Source of the DNA: Hyphochytrium catenoides
Taxonomy: Eukaryota; Sar; Hyphochytriomycetes; Hyphochytriales; Hyphochytriaceae
Assembly (NCBI GenBank): GCA_900088475.1
Contig: FLMG01003792.1
Coordinates: 48,505 to 78,500, forward strand
DNA length: 29,996 nucleotides
Direction of reading: 5' to 3'
Shown: positions 1-12,400 of the stretch, piece after piece
How the letters are laid out: each line of letters starts with the position of its first letter
Numbering within the stretch: position 1 is the stretch's first letter
The notes under the pieces: generated by a model
Told to the model about the DNA's origin: nothing
Seen by the model: the letters and a program-made list of their open reading frames with translations, nothing else
The model's database searches: none
Made by a program: the position numbers and the translations under genes

Positions 1-426
1 CGGCGAAGATCGCTGAAAGTGGCATCGAGCTCTGCTGCTCATTCCAAAGATTAAATAAATCTCAACAATATGAATCCCATCATCTCAGTACACCGACTCT
101 TCTTTGGTTTATCCGCTTCCTTTGCACTTATTGCCCCAACTTTGGGCTATCACCCTCGATGTCATCTTCCGCTCTTCGTATTTAAGCAGAGTTGTCCTCC
201 TAGTTGACATGTCCTCGTTTATCATGTCTGTTAATTCTAAAGCGGCAAGGTGGGGCAGAGCTGTGTTAAAGGTGACTAGCTTGTACTTGAATTTGATTCT
301 TGACTGCTGCTGATCAGAAGATCCTCACCCACGGTCGCTACTGCTAATGCCACTTAGCAACGAAAAGATGAGTGCAGAAGATCGAATCAATGAAAAGTGC
401 GATTGAGTTAGGGAACTTTGTTTTCC
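1..426. other. No gene recognised (3' flank of giant gene)
   Basis: I see no module, transposon or RNA signature. Short frames on both strands look like chance. An alternative final exon of the giant gene could reach 344. No clear minus-strand AATAAA lies just past the proposed stop. Confidence 0.5.
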
Positions 427-466
427 CTACAGATACATATGTTCTCTCATCATCAACTGCACTGCT
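427..466 (-). CDS. Exon 40: candidate terminal exon
   Basis: After a 63-nt intron, acceptor CGACAG|A gives a phase-2 join and a short tail 'AVQLMMREHMYL' before TAG. A second AG five bases further on (exon 461-344) also fits phase 2 and would give a different 38-residue tail. Reading straight through the donor would stop at once. All three ends change only the last residues. The gene might also continue beyond the window. Confidence 0.35.
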
Positions 467-3400
467 CTGTCGTTTTGAAGAGAAGCTTGACACTTAGCAA
501 CAGATCACCCTTCACGACCTCTAACTTACTGACGGAGTCTCGCAGAGGTGTCTCCGCCGGAGAGAAGGCGTGCCATCTGATCACGATAACTTATGTCTGC
601 ATCCCCGTTCATATAGCTTAAACCCGCAGCCTGTAGGGTCTGGCAGTAGTCGGGCTTCTCGATGACGTTGAGATCTACTAGGCTCCGGCATATGGAACTA
701 ATCCACATTGCCTTGATCGGCGTTGGCCTGAGAAGTCTCACTTCCACCTTGATCACTGACCTTGACCTCCCATTGTCCGCTAGGTTTGGCAAGCACAACC
801 CTTCAACCTTATTCAACAGAACGACCACGTGCTCCTCATTGAAACCAAATATCTGAGTGAGATGCAGGAGCACAGCATCATGCAGGAAGTGGAGCTGATC
901 CCGGCTGGTCCACCATGAGTCGGAGTTATGAGCAAAAGCGAAGGCAAACTTCGTCGCGATGAATCTGGCGGGAACACTTCTTGTCTGCATCAGGCGTTTC
1001 TGGCGGATTGTATCTCCTGGTATGCACCGCGTTGCTAGCTTACTCATGGGCTGGGACCTGTATAAATAGTCATCCGGCGATTAAAGACACTTAGAAGATA
1101 ACGAAACCGACATTGGAAAGACCGAGAAAATTATGACTATGGACAGACAGAAACCTTACCGGGTATAAATGAGTCGAACCACGCTGACCACTGAGCCGGA
1201 AGCTTGGTTTCCAGAGGTTTGTTGACCAGAGTCAATTCCTGGCTGCTGCGACGTCTTCCACTTGATAGGAAGAAGTTCAGACAGTCCCGGCTTGGGGCTT
1301 GAAGTGCTGCTGCTATTCATAGTACCAAGAAGGGGTGCTCTACTAGAGATAGTAGAGGGTCGTGGCTCCCACAGGAAACTAGATAAAGAATCTTCACTAT
1401 CCATCGATAGTGACTCGAGCACAAAGTCTTCCGCTACCTTGGAAGGGGCTGGCGGTAGAGGACTATGAAGAAGGTGGACAAGAAGAGTGACAGAACTTCC
1501 ACGTGTCAGATTCAGAGGCTCCGGCGTCTGGAATACCAACTCTTGGTCTCTCATAGGCAACAGACAGGAGAGGGTGAAGTTGACCCTTGCAAGGCCTTCA
1601 ACGTAGATAGTTCCTGTAGCCTTGACGCAAGCGCCTCCCTCCGGTCCCCATGCAGCTGGAATGCTGACTCCTTTGAGGGTAAGGTCACGCTGAGCACGTA
1701 ACGAATAAGCGACACGACGATAGCTCCAGCTTTGAGTCAAAGAAAACGGCGTGCGGTGGTTAAATAGAGACATGGCTGACCATAAGCCATCTACACTTTG
1801 ATGTTCCCTGTTCACAAAGCAGAGACAACGTGAGCCAGTAACACAAGGATTCCATGTCGGAGGCAATTACGCTCACCTTTCAATCATCAGACTAAGTGCA
1901 GGATAGCTGCTGACTGGCTGACCAGAATCGGGGCCAAGATTCGCGGGCAAGGAGTCAAATCTTCCTTGGACGTTTAAGAAACGGGCTCCAGAAATAATCA
2001 TCTCAGGTTGCCCTTGGGTAAGGCTGGTCGTTGCGCAAAGGACATTAGAAGTTGCTGTGATGAGCGAGTACCGTCGACCAGGAACTAGGTCCCTGGATAC
2101 TCCAGGGAAGCCACAAAGTCTTCCATCTACTTTTCTAGATGGGGACAGCTGTGAGACCCTGGCCATGGTTAGAAGTATTCCGTCCTCAAAAAGGCCAACG
2201 TTGGGCTCTACTGCGTAAGGAGGGACCCAGGGAATTGCCGAGAGTCTCGTTGGTGAAAGGTATTCTTGCTGGATGCAGATACCACTAAGCTTTGCAGGTA
2301 CGAAGAGATTAAAGTCTAAGGTCACATAGCCCTCGTTGCTTGAGACAGCGCAGGATGTTCCAGCAGGCAATGGGTTTGGTAGGCCCGAGTATGCTGTTCG
2401 AGGTGCTTCACTCAACATAGGGGCCTCTGGCCTCCTACGATTTAGCAGTTAAGGTGGCCATAAGTATGATGTCTTGATCAAGTAACATGAAGTGGTAAAG
2501 AGACAGCACAAAGGGCAAAACTAACCTTGTAAGGATGGGTGTCAGTGGACTTCCAGACTCTAGGTTGAGAGATGTGCCTAAAATGTCATCCTTGAAGCTT
2601 TGGGGACCAGAGAAGGTCCCAAAGGCATTGATAAAGGTGGAGTTAACTGAAGCCACTGATGCGGTAAAGCACCTATTGGATAGAACAATATAGATTGGAC
2701 CTGCTTGAAGTAAGATGGGCTCCGCGAAGTATTCGGCTGCACCCTCAAGAACCTGGCTTCTATTTGAAAGCGTTAGGCTTCCTAATGTTGGGAAGAAAGT
2801 CTTATTAAAAAATCGGAGCAGGGCCAGACTGGTTGATGTCCAGTCTTCTCCAATGCGGTAAGGAGGGGCTCCAATACCCAGACCTGTCACTAATGCTTCT
2901 TGCTTGACTGTAAATGCAGTAGCGGTCCAAGCTGCGCTGCATGTAGAAGTGTTAGTTGGCGAAGGTAGCCACGAAGAGAGGAAGCCAAAGGCCCGAGGTG
3001 TGGGCTGTGGTGGCTCTAATGCGACAATATCAAATAATGGTGCAGTGATGGGGCCGCAGGATTGAGTGGCCGAATAACCGCTGACCCCTGGTGTGTTAGA
3101 GAATGTGGACGTGTTGACGGCATCGCCTGTCTGGTTACTCTCAAAAATTCTCTGGCAGGAGAACGAAGCCCACCGCAATTTCATCTGAGAGGCGGTAGGA
3201 CCTGTCGCCGTCTCCCGATTCTCTACGAGTTCGAGGTACCGCATGGGCAAGACTGCAGTTAAGGAGTAGTGACTTCCGCCATTTAGTTGTGCAGATCCAC
3301 TTAGGCCGCTAAAGCGATAAGAATTTACGCGCTGGGAATCGGATGAGACATTGCTCTGGGCTAGGACTTTGCCTGTCATGGTCTCGTAGAGTCGAAGGGC

Positions 3401-6400
3401 TACTGATGCATCTCCCAAGCCTTCGCACAACAGGGGGCTTGCAACATCGAGAATTCCTAACCCTGTTACCGTAATGTTTGCGACTGGGACGAAGTCCATG
3501 CGAATCTCAGTGCTCTCTCGCACACACCGCGCCGCCGCGACCTTTGTTGGAGGTACGATATTGCCAATGATGGACTGCATCGCACTGTCACCACCATACG
3601 GAGCAGCAATGAATGGCGTTAGTAAGATGGCTGGAGAATCATCCAGACCTCTTCGACTTACCTCTTGGGCACGAAAGAGAATACCATGGATGGCGTGCCA
3701 CCGTCATTTACGCGCTTTGTTGGATCAAGCAGCTCAGCTGTGAGGTTGAAATGTGCTCGTTCTTCTGGTGTCTGTGGCAGGTTTACATAGCTATAGGAGT
3801 TCATGGTGTAGGGAGCTGAAGGACTTGCGCTAATGCCAAACGGAAGAGAGATATTAGGTAAAATAGCCCGCAAGTGGTATTGAAGTCCTCGAGTCAACAG
3901 CTTCCTTTCGATAGGCTCCAAGAAGACCGATCTTGCGCTGTCAGCCGTAGCTGAGTATCTGCTTACGTCCGATCGAGCCAACAGCTTCGAACCCTGGAGC
4001 AGCTCCACCCTGATGCTAGAAAGATTCGTACCTGTGGGCATCATCATAATACAGAAGGCTAAGCAACGAGGTATGGTCACCTTATTCCTTGGAGTCTACT
4101 AGTATCAAAACCTACCACTTGTATTGAAAAAATACGTGGGCACACCGAGGCCGGTTAAGGTTATGTCAGAAGTCGGGGTGAATTGCATCGCTCTCGCCAC
4201 AAAAACCATAGAAGCGTTCGACATCGGCAAGCCCCATCCTTGTGTGTGAGTGGTCTCTAGGAGATACTGCACGGAAAGATTGCCAAGGGGACGCTCCCTT
4301 GGGTATCTAAGATTGAAAAAGCAAAACGAGATGAGTATGGGCCCACGACTCATCGCCATCACGTTTCTTTCTCCATACCGGGTATAGATCGCCGACACAG
4401 GCGAGCAAGCTTGATAAGGCAATGCATTGTCCCACGATTGAGTCCAGAAGTCCCGTGGAAGACTGGTTGCCATTGAAGAAACGGCCATTCCGTACTCACG
4501 CTCATTGTTTGGTTCGATGGCTAATGGATGGAATTCTCCTAACACCGGGTCATACCTGTCTGAGCCCGCACAACTCAGTAGCACGGGCTCGTGCATAAGA
4601 GCAGCCATGAAGTACATTTGTCCACGTCTCAGTAGAAGAGGCGACTCAAAGGAGGTTACCAGTCGGTTTCGAGTGACGTCTGACCAGTCCCCTAGGTAGA
4701 CCGAAGCCAGCCGGGATCCGCTGATATAGGGTGCTGAGACCGAATAGGCCTCATAGATTCCAACGTGGTACGTCGGAGTTTGTGCCTCCATAGTAAACGG
4801 TAGAGCCACGGCTGCACCAGTGAGTAGAACATCCTGTAGCGGCGTGAACTGGTACCCTACAATCAGGCTCCTCTCTTCATGTAACTTAGGACCACTGAAT
4901 GGTACTATTGATGCAGGAGCAAGATACCCTTTAGGTTGATAATCGGGGCCGATGGCCTTGGATTTCCTGATGGTGATAGATGCGGAATGAAGTAGGAATC
5001 AGACATAAGTTATGGCGAGAAAAAATAAAAGTCGAGCTTATTATCTCTCAATAAGGTACGTACCGTGCAAACAAGAAGGTCAGTGGGACTTTGGGTGACT
5101 CAAGCACACTGCCAAGAGTAGTGGTGTTGTTATCTACACTTGAAGTCAACATTGTCACCATAGTATGTGTATAGTGTGTCACGGTGAGCTCGAAGGGCAG
5201 CACACCAGAAAGAGTGTAACGCAACCCAGGTTTAAGAGAGATTGACTGCCCCAAAGCACCATAGGCCATGTAGGAATTGGCTCCTTCATAGTCGAATGAG
5301 AGTGAATCTGACATAGAAGGCGGAGGCTCTATCGACAACGAGAAGGAGGTCAGTAACTTCCCGGATCCTTGCTCGCTCAACTGGAGGGCGACGTTCGTCA
5401 TGGCGGATTGAGTTAAGTTAGACCAACACCCTCCCGAGGGACTTGGAAGCACCGACCCAAAACTGGTGACCATTAGCTCTTGCTGCACAGTGAAGGTGAA
5501 CGAATAGCTGGTCTGACGCTGATTACATAGGTGCACACTGGCAAATTTGAGGGCCGCCTCGCCAACCGGACCAGGTGCATGTCTGATAGGAGCGGAAAGG
5601 GAATCACTTCACGAGGAGACTCGATCCTGCACCGTGACATCTTAGCTTACCTTCGGAATTTTATAGTTAGGACTGGCACCTCTACTTCATCCCGCAAACC
5701 CGGACCGGGGCAGAAGCCACTCCTAGCTGTCCTATTACCAGCATACTGCAGGACGAGTTGTGGATCTAAACTAGCGGGAAGAGAGCTTGTGCCCTGATAA
5801 TATGCTATCGTGAATGCCGTGGTTTGACCACGGAATTGGGGTGACCTCTCGACATGGCGAGGCCCAGAACGGAGATATTTTCCCGGAACAGTAGCGGCCA
5901 GATAGTACGTCGTACCAGCGTGAAGAGTAAAGGTTCCTGGAAGATGGTAGTACGCATAGTCGTCGCCTTCGTGAAGAAAGGCAGCGAGTACGGACAGTCT
6001 GAAGCGGGTAGACCCTCGAAGTACCAAATTCTCATCGTAGATCCCCAGCTCCAGCCTTCCCATGTCTACGCTCGGGCTCCCCAGTTGGTGGAAGGCGTCC
6101 TCAAGAGCTTCACGCAGCAGGCCTACAGCTAACATGGATGTTGATATCTCTGGTTTGACCTGAAGCAGGGCAAGAGTATGGACTGTCTGGAGATCCTTTC
6201 GCACGACGGGGAAGAAGCCCTTTTGATCAAGGAAAAGAGGTGTTCCGACCCCCGAATAGAAAGAGTTGGACCTAGGAGAAAAGCCAGAGAAACGTAAGGG
6301 TTATTGTAAGGGTCGGCAGCGCAACTCGTCATGCCTGCTTCTAACCTGGTATACATGAAGCCAGCGCCATTCCAGAGGCCAGATATGGCCCAGGGTGCAT

Positions 6401-9400
6401 TTCTCACAGCCGAGGTACAATTGAAGGATGTCCGCATGTCACATACAACGTCAAAGCGTATGGACTCCTCGGAGAACATTGACCATACTTGCGTTTGTGA
6501 CATCTGTATAGTCAAAGACAGAGATGTCCGCAGAGCATACCTGCGCCCTCGGCGCAGTCGCACCGGTGGCCTCACTGACATATACCTAAAACCTCTAATC
6601 AGTTTTCCTCTTCTTGAACTAAATAACCCCTCAGCGACCACTTGATTTTGGTCATCCACCATCACTACAGCTTGAGTATCTCTAGTGTGGTTGGTACATC
6701 CTAGGCAATTCTCCTGATTTAGATCTACCAGGCCCAGCGACGTTATAAGGATGTCTTCGTAAGGGTAAAAGTCAGTCGACATCAGCGGTCCAGCTAAGCT
6801 GTCCACCCTAATTACACTTGTATTCTGCATTGCTACTGCTTCAGTATCAAAGTCTTCATCTCTGTCGGAGGAAGACCTGACCAAGGAAAGAGCCAGTCAG
6901 AAGAATTAACGCCAAGCAACACAATTGAGCACTAGGTATCGTTTCAGACTTACCCGCCTCCGAAGGAGAGTTGTGGCACATAAGGCAGCAAGCACTGCGC
7001 GTTCCAGGTCAAAGAGGAGGTGACTGAACAAGAGGGGACAGAACATGTCCTCGACTCTCGGCGGAAGGCACTAATATTCATGCCGCGCACTCCCTCAGCT
7101 CTAACCGCGGCGTCCACCAGTTCCCAGTGTAGAGGTTTTGGGAGACCGCCTAGTTCTAGACCGCTACACCCTTCAAGGACTGAGGGGTAGCAACCAGATA
7201 GACCAAGTCGGTAATCGATCACCTTCACGTAATTGTTGCAGCCACTTGCCACATTCTGTGTAGCCAAGGTCATTGGAAGCTCAGCGGTCAGAGTATACGT
7301 GTATCCGGATTCCAAAAACAAGCTCCTGTTCAGGCTGAGATAATGACTGTAGGGGAACAGTGTGACGTTGACTAAGAGAGAGGGCGGTGATCCGCTCTTA
7401 TAGATTGAGATTGGAATGGCAGCGGAAATGAAGTCCTGCTGCAACTTCATCGTCCTGTCTGGAGTAGGGAGAGTGTAGGAGTTGATGAACCCTTCCCGCT
7501 TAAAGTACAATCCCTGCACCTCTATTGTTCCCTTTGGTACGATAAAATCATAGCCCACTTTGCTGGTATCTACGGAAAGCAGAACCACAGACGCTGACGC
7601 TGGAGGTGGAGCTGTTGGAGGTGGAGCCGTTGGAGGTGGGGCCCCACTGGGTGGTGGAGAAGGTTTTGACTGGGTATCATTACTGGGTGCCTCGCTGCCA
7701 TAATGATTTCATAGAGGTTTTGGGCTTTATTAGCTCCTTGGCATGGGGAAATTAAAAGAAAAGCCTTTCACAAACCTGGTAGGAAGATACGTGAATGTCA
7801 TCAAAGCAGCAGGGTCCAAGGTCCAGGTCGAGTTCTCCCTTGTGTACCACATCGCGGTGCTGGAGTAAGGGTCATTCGCATACAGCCAGTGGCTAATCCG
7901 GTGGCCGATCGTGATGTTCGGGTTGACCAGGAAAGACGCAGCCTGACGACTAGAGACATTGAAGACTGGGAGATTAGCAATTAGGAGGTATGAAGTATTT
8001 GCCAGCAGTTGCGGCGCGGGGGGATAGTAAGCCGGTCCGCTAAAGCCACTAGTCCCGGGATAAGTGTTGAACGAGTTGTAGGCGTTTGTCTCAGCCCTTC
8101 GAAATCTGCCTCCAGCCGCCTCTACTATCGGATCAACTACCTCAACCACAGCGCGCGCAACTTCATAACCATATAAAGCATTATAGATGGCAATAGTCAC
8201 GGGCCCATCCCAGCCTGAGGTTAATCCGGACGAACAATTATTCCATTGTGGCTCAACCACACCCAGCCCAGTGAGGGTCATATTCAAGCTTGGCCTGAAC
8301 TCGTATCCCAACAAGACTCTACCCGGCTCTAGAGGTGCTCCGCTGATGGGTTTATTTCCTATGCTGGAGCTGGAAGGGCAAGAGTCCAGTAGCAATTGGC
8401 CCATACGTCCAGCTGGAGTTCCCGATGGTTCTCCTGAGGGCCTGCAGAAGGGCAAGGGGACTTTACTTTGAACTACAGATCTTTGATGTATCGTATTGAA
8501 AGATGACAGGTTTACCTCACGATAACCATGCTAACCGCAGAGAGATTTTCTCTAGCTAGCAATAGTTCGGCATCCCCTTTTATTGGCCACCAAGAGGGAA
8601 TTTCAGCACTGTCAAGGCTTGAAGTCGTGTTAACTCTCGGCAGGGAGAAGAGAGTAGCATTGCCGACCCCCACAAGACTTGCTAAGGTTGACGTATTTAT
8701 CTCTCCTGCCGGTCCCAAGACCCCTCCATTGGAGATGTTTGCGAAAGTTGTTTGCCTGCGTCTCACAAAGGGAAGCAGAGCTAGAACGCCATAACGGCCT
8801 CCCGCTGGGAGAACCATCCCTGAGGGGAGGCCTCCCACATGCTGCATTTCCATGATCGCTGACCATCCACCTACCACGATGGATGCGAGAAGAGTCATGT
8901 TGCCACTATCCGTAAGGTTATAGACTCCAATTTTCCCATAGAGCTCACGAGCATTTGCTAAATAGGTTCCATTTCCAACGCAAATGTCACCTGAAGCTCT
9001 GTATAGTCCGAAACCCTTAAGGAAAACAGTGCTTTCGGTTGAAAAAGTGAAGCCAGAATAGACACCGGAGTGGACCTTGATGTGGCAGATATCAGGATTC
9101 CATCCAGTAGGGTTAGAAAGTGGGAATACGCTGCCGCTGCTCACCATTTTCGTGGTCGGTACCCTACAATAAGCCACAAGATTTGCGAAGTTAGTAGGAC
9201 TTACAGCGGATGCAGACGAGGACGGAAAGGGCGCTAAGCTAAGCTCGGTACCTGTAGTAGAGGAAGTCTAGGAGACCCTTTATAGATTCATTTCTGCAAA
9301 ATGATGCGAGACACGGCTGAAGGTTGAGGTTATACAATGTGTAGGGTAGACCATAATTGGCAGGTCCAGAGGACCCTAAGTCCTCGTAGCTATTTCGTGA

Positions 9401-12400
9401 TGGGAAAGAGAAGAAAGACGACTCAATCTGTATAACGTCATCAGGACTCATCGTTGATGGAGGTTGCCCATTGCCATTTGATCTTGATGTGTTCACGAAG
9501 TACGGAAGTCTGCCTACAATTGTATACCGCTCCCCTTTTCGCAGAATCATAGAGTTCTCAAATCTTAGGGAAGAGTAAATCGTCCCGCCCAACTCCTGCA
9601 GTCTGCGGCCGCTCCCCGGCCCCACGCGAGCGGAGTTTAGAAGATAGCCACGAGCATCGTAAATGCCCAATATACTTGACCATCGGGCACTGTAGACCAG
9701 CTCTTCCGATTCCGTAGCGTCATACAGTCCCCTATCATTACCATTTATCACGTTGGTGATATTCTCTTCGTCACAAACCCCAGTCCATGCTACGGGGCTA
9801 GCAACGCCCATTGCGGCAATGTAAATATCAGCACGAACTGTGAAGGAGAAACCCGTTTCGACTGACTCCGCAACTCCACAGGAATCAAACGTTGGCAAAG
9901 GCTGGAATGGTTTGGCAAATGAGTACTCATAGCCCCTGTTGAAGGTGCGAATGAGAGGCAGGAGAGCGTTACGTTGATAGTTCAGTCGGGGATTGATAAA
10001 AACAAGGCCACCGCTTTACACCTAGACCTATGCGTGATTGGATACACTTACCTCGCATATAAAATGTCAACGATTGGTAGCCAGGAGCCTTCCGAGTGCC
10101 AATAGTCAGATCCCGTTCCTGAAACTATCTGAGTAGCCGGCACTGGTGGGAGAGTCCAGGGGAGATCGTCCCCAGGAAGAAATCCCGTGGCTGGAGTGCG
10201 GAACTTGGAGAGTACGGTTAATCTCTCGTTCCAATTGGAACTTGCACTTCCTACAATTTCATAAGAGACCAGGGCAGTGACCGCATATCTTCTTCCCGGG
10301 TAGAGCGTAGTGGGTCCTTGGTCAAGGATACTGTAAGCAGCTCCCTCTGACATGTACTCCGGTCTAGCTGATGAAGCTGATCTATGAAAAATTTTGGTGG
10401 AACCAAGAAGGAGCCCTGAAGTCATATCATAAATGCCGACGGGTACCGCACTCTCCAACGGTAAAGCTCTCTCGCTACCATATACTGTTACTGGACTCAG
10501 GACTCCTACAGCCGTAATCACCGTGGGCACGCGGACCGCTACTTCAAGGCCAACGAAGGAGCTGATAATAGGGTCTACTGTTCCATATACTGGGCTGCCT
10601 GAATAGTAGCTGATCAACGACTCACCCTCAACCGAACCAGTTGCTGGCCTGTATATAATACGAAGCGGTAGAAATGAGGAAAAAACTATGGGCGTCAGAG
10701 CGTGACAGAGATGCTGTGTCACTCCAATACTGGTACTTACCGCGTGTACAGGAAAGAGCTTGGGATGCTGATGCCTGCACTACCAAGTCCTTCTGAACTG
10801 TTTCCACTTAAGAATTCACCCTGCCCTTCAGTGTTATTCCCAACATTTACCGATCTCGTAGCCCAGCCGTGAAGAAGGCGGCCTAATCTGAACCCCGCTC
10901 CCAAGAACGCAGGTGCCATTCTTATAGGAGCCGCAGAAAATGTGTCATACGGAGCCTCCACAACGATGGCATATTCAGTGTCTGGCCTCATTTGTACCGG
11001 CGGCAGTACAGCCTCGTATAGGTAGCTGTCCTGATAGTGACTACCTGCTGTCACGGAGACAGAATGGACCATGATATTCCGCTGAACCTCCCATACCGAG
11101 ACTACAACTTGAGGGCTTAGCGAGTGTGGTGGAAAGAAATATTCTGAGGCTCCAAGAGCAGTCAGAAGAATACTTCTAGTTGGCCAGAACGTGATTCCGC
11201 TCGTATTCAACAAGGGTAAGTTCGAAGGTTCTTGACCAGCAATTATCACTGCATTTTCCCCCGCCACTGCAGTGCGCAACCTACGCGGAGGACGTCGGCA
11301 AACTAAGAAAGCACCAACGCACAATCAACTGTTGTTGTGTTTCACACGTACCTGTCAACAAACAACCTCGGCCTGTGGGAATAGTAAAGAGCACTTTCCG
11401 ATCCGTCGATAGTAGTGTTAACGGTGTCATGAAGAGGTGGCTGACATGTTCCATTGACGCTCATGTCCATGCAAACGCCAGTTAGGCTCATGTTGATGTG
11501 CGCCACCAGACGGGTCCACCACCACTCCAGATTGCCTTCGCCGCTCAACGGCTGGTAATACTCGGACTTAGCCAATGGCCAGGGCAAGGCTTCGCCAGAA
11601 ATGTTCGGCGATGTGGTAGCGAGACCACCCAAATCCACACCAAACCTGTATCCGGACACTATGACGCTCTCTAGATTGGGGTTGGACGTACTTTCAGCCG
11701 TTAGGAGGACCATGGGCAACCGGACAAGCACACTATAACTCTTCCCTGGCGTAAGCACAATCGGAGGCTCTACTCTTGCGTGAGACTTGTAAGGCGCCAA
11801 AGTGATATTTGCAAGTGATGCTCCCGTCATCGTCTCGTAAAGCCAGAGAGTCAGAGGGCTGGACTGGAAGGTAGACTGCAGTAATGAAAGGTCAACAGAA
11901 GTGTTTGAGTCTGGACTTGCACCATAATGAGAGATCACGTGACTGATTGTCCTGTTGAATTCAAGACCAAAGAGCTTCCAAGGACCGGATCCCCATACGG
12001 TGAAGTCGTAACCAGCAACATTTGGAACCGACGCAGCATAGAAAACTGGCTGTTGGATGACGGGTCTGGGTAGATCAGGAAAAGGTGTTGGTATGCCGCC
12101 TGTCGTCCCATTTGTACTTGATTGGTTGTCAACCTGCTGCCATTGGCTGTGAAGTAGATTATTAGAGCATTCACGCAGTATATTGCTTCTAAAAACTACT
12201 AAAACGTTACCTTGGTAGCGGTGGAAGGTACGAGAAGCTTAGCAGCCGAGCGGGATCCAAACAGAAGTCATTCACGCTGTAGCTGGCGTTGACGTCCTGC
12301 GGATGCCAGACATAGCGGGACGCGTAGAAGGAGTCATAGCCTACGCTAAAGGGCCCACTCGATAACCGAGACCCGACGGTGATATTACTTCCAACAAATA

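Larger units (their letters stand above)
6954..8441 (-). repeat. Partial super-unit 5 (G-B only)
   Basis: G5 and B5 keep the register of units 3 and 4. The next exon (module X) has no C-type signature, so the repeat breaks here, at about 6.9 kb. Confidence 0.8.

Noticed and set aside
11281-11300. Upstream TTAG acceptor for exon 24 (module C4)
   Set aside because: It looks like a good 3' splice site but gives phase 1, while exon 23 ends in phase 2. GCGTAG|G gives the right phase and restores the C-type opening RLR.
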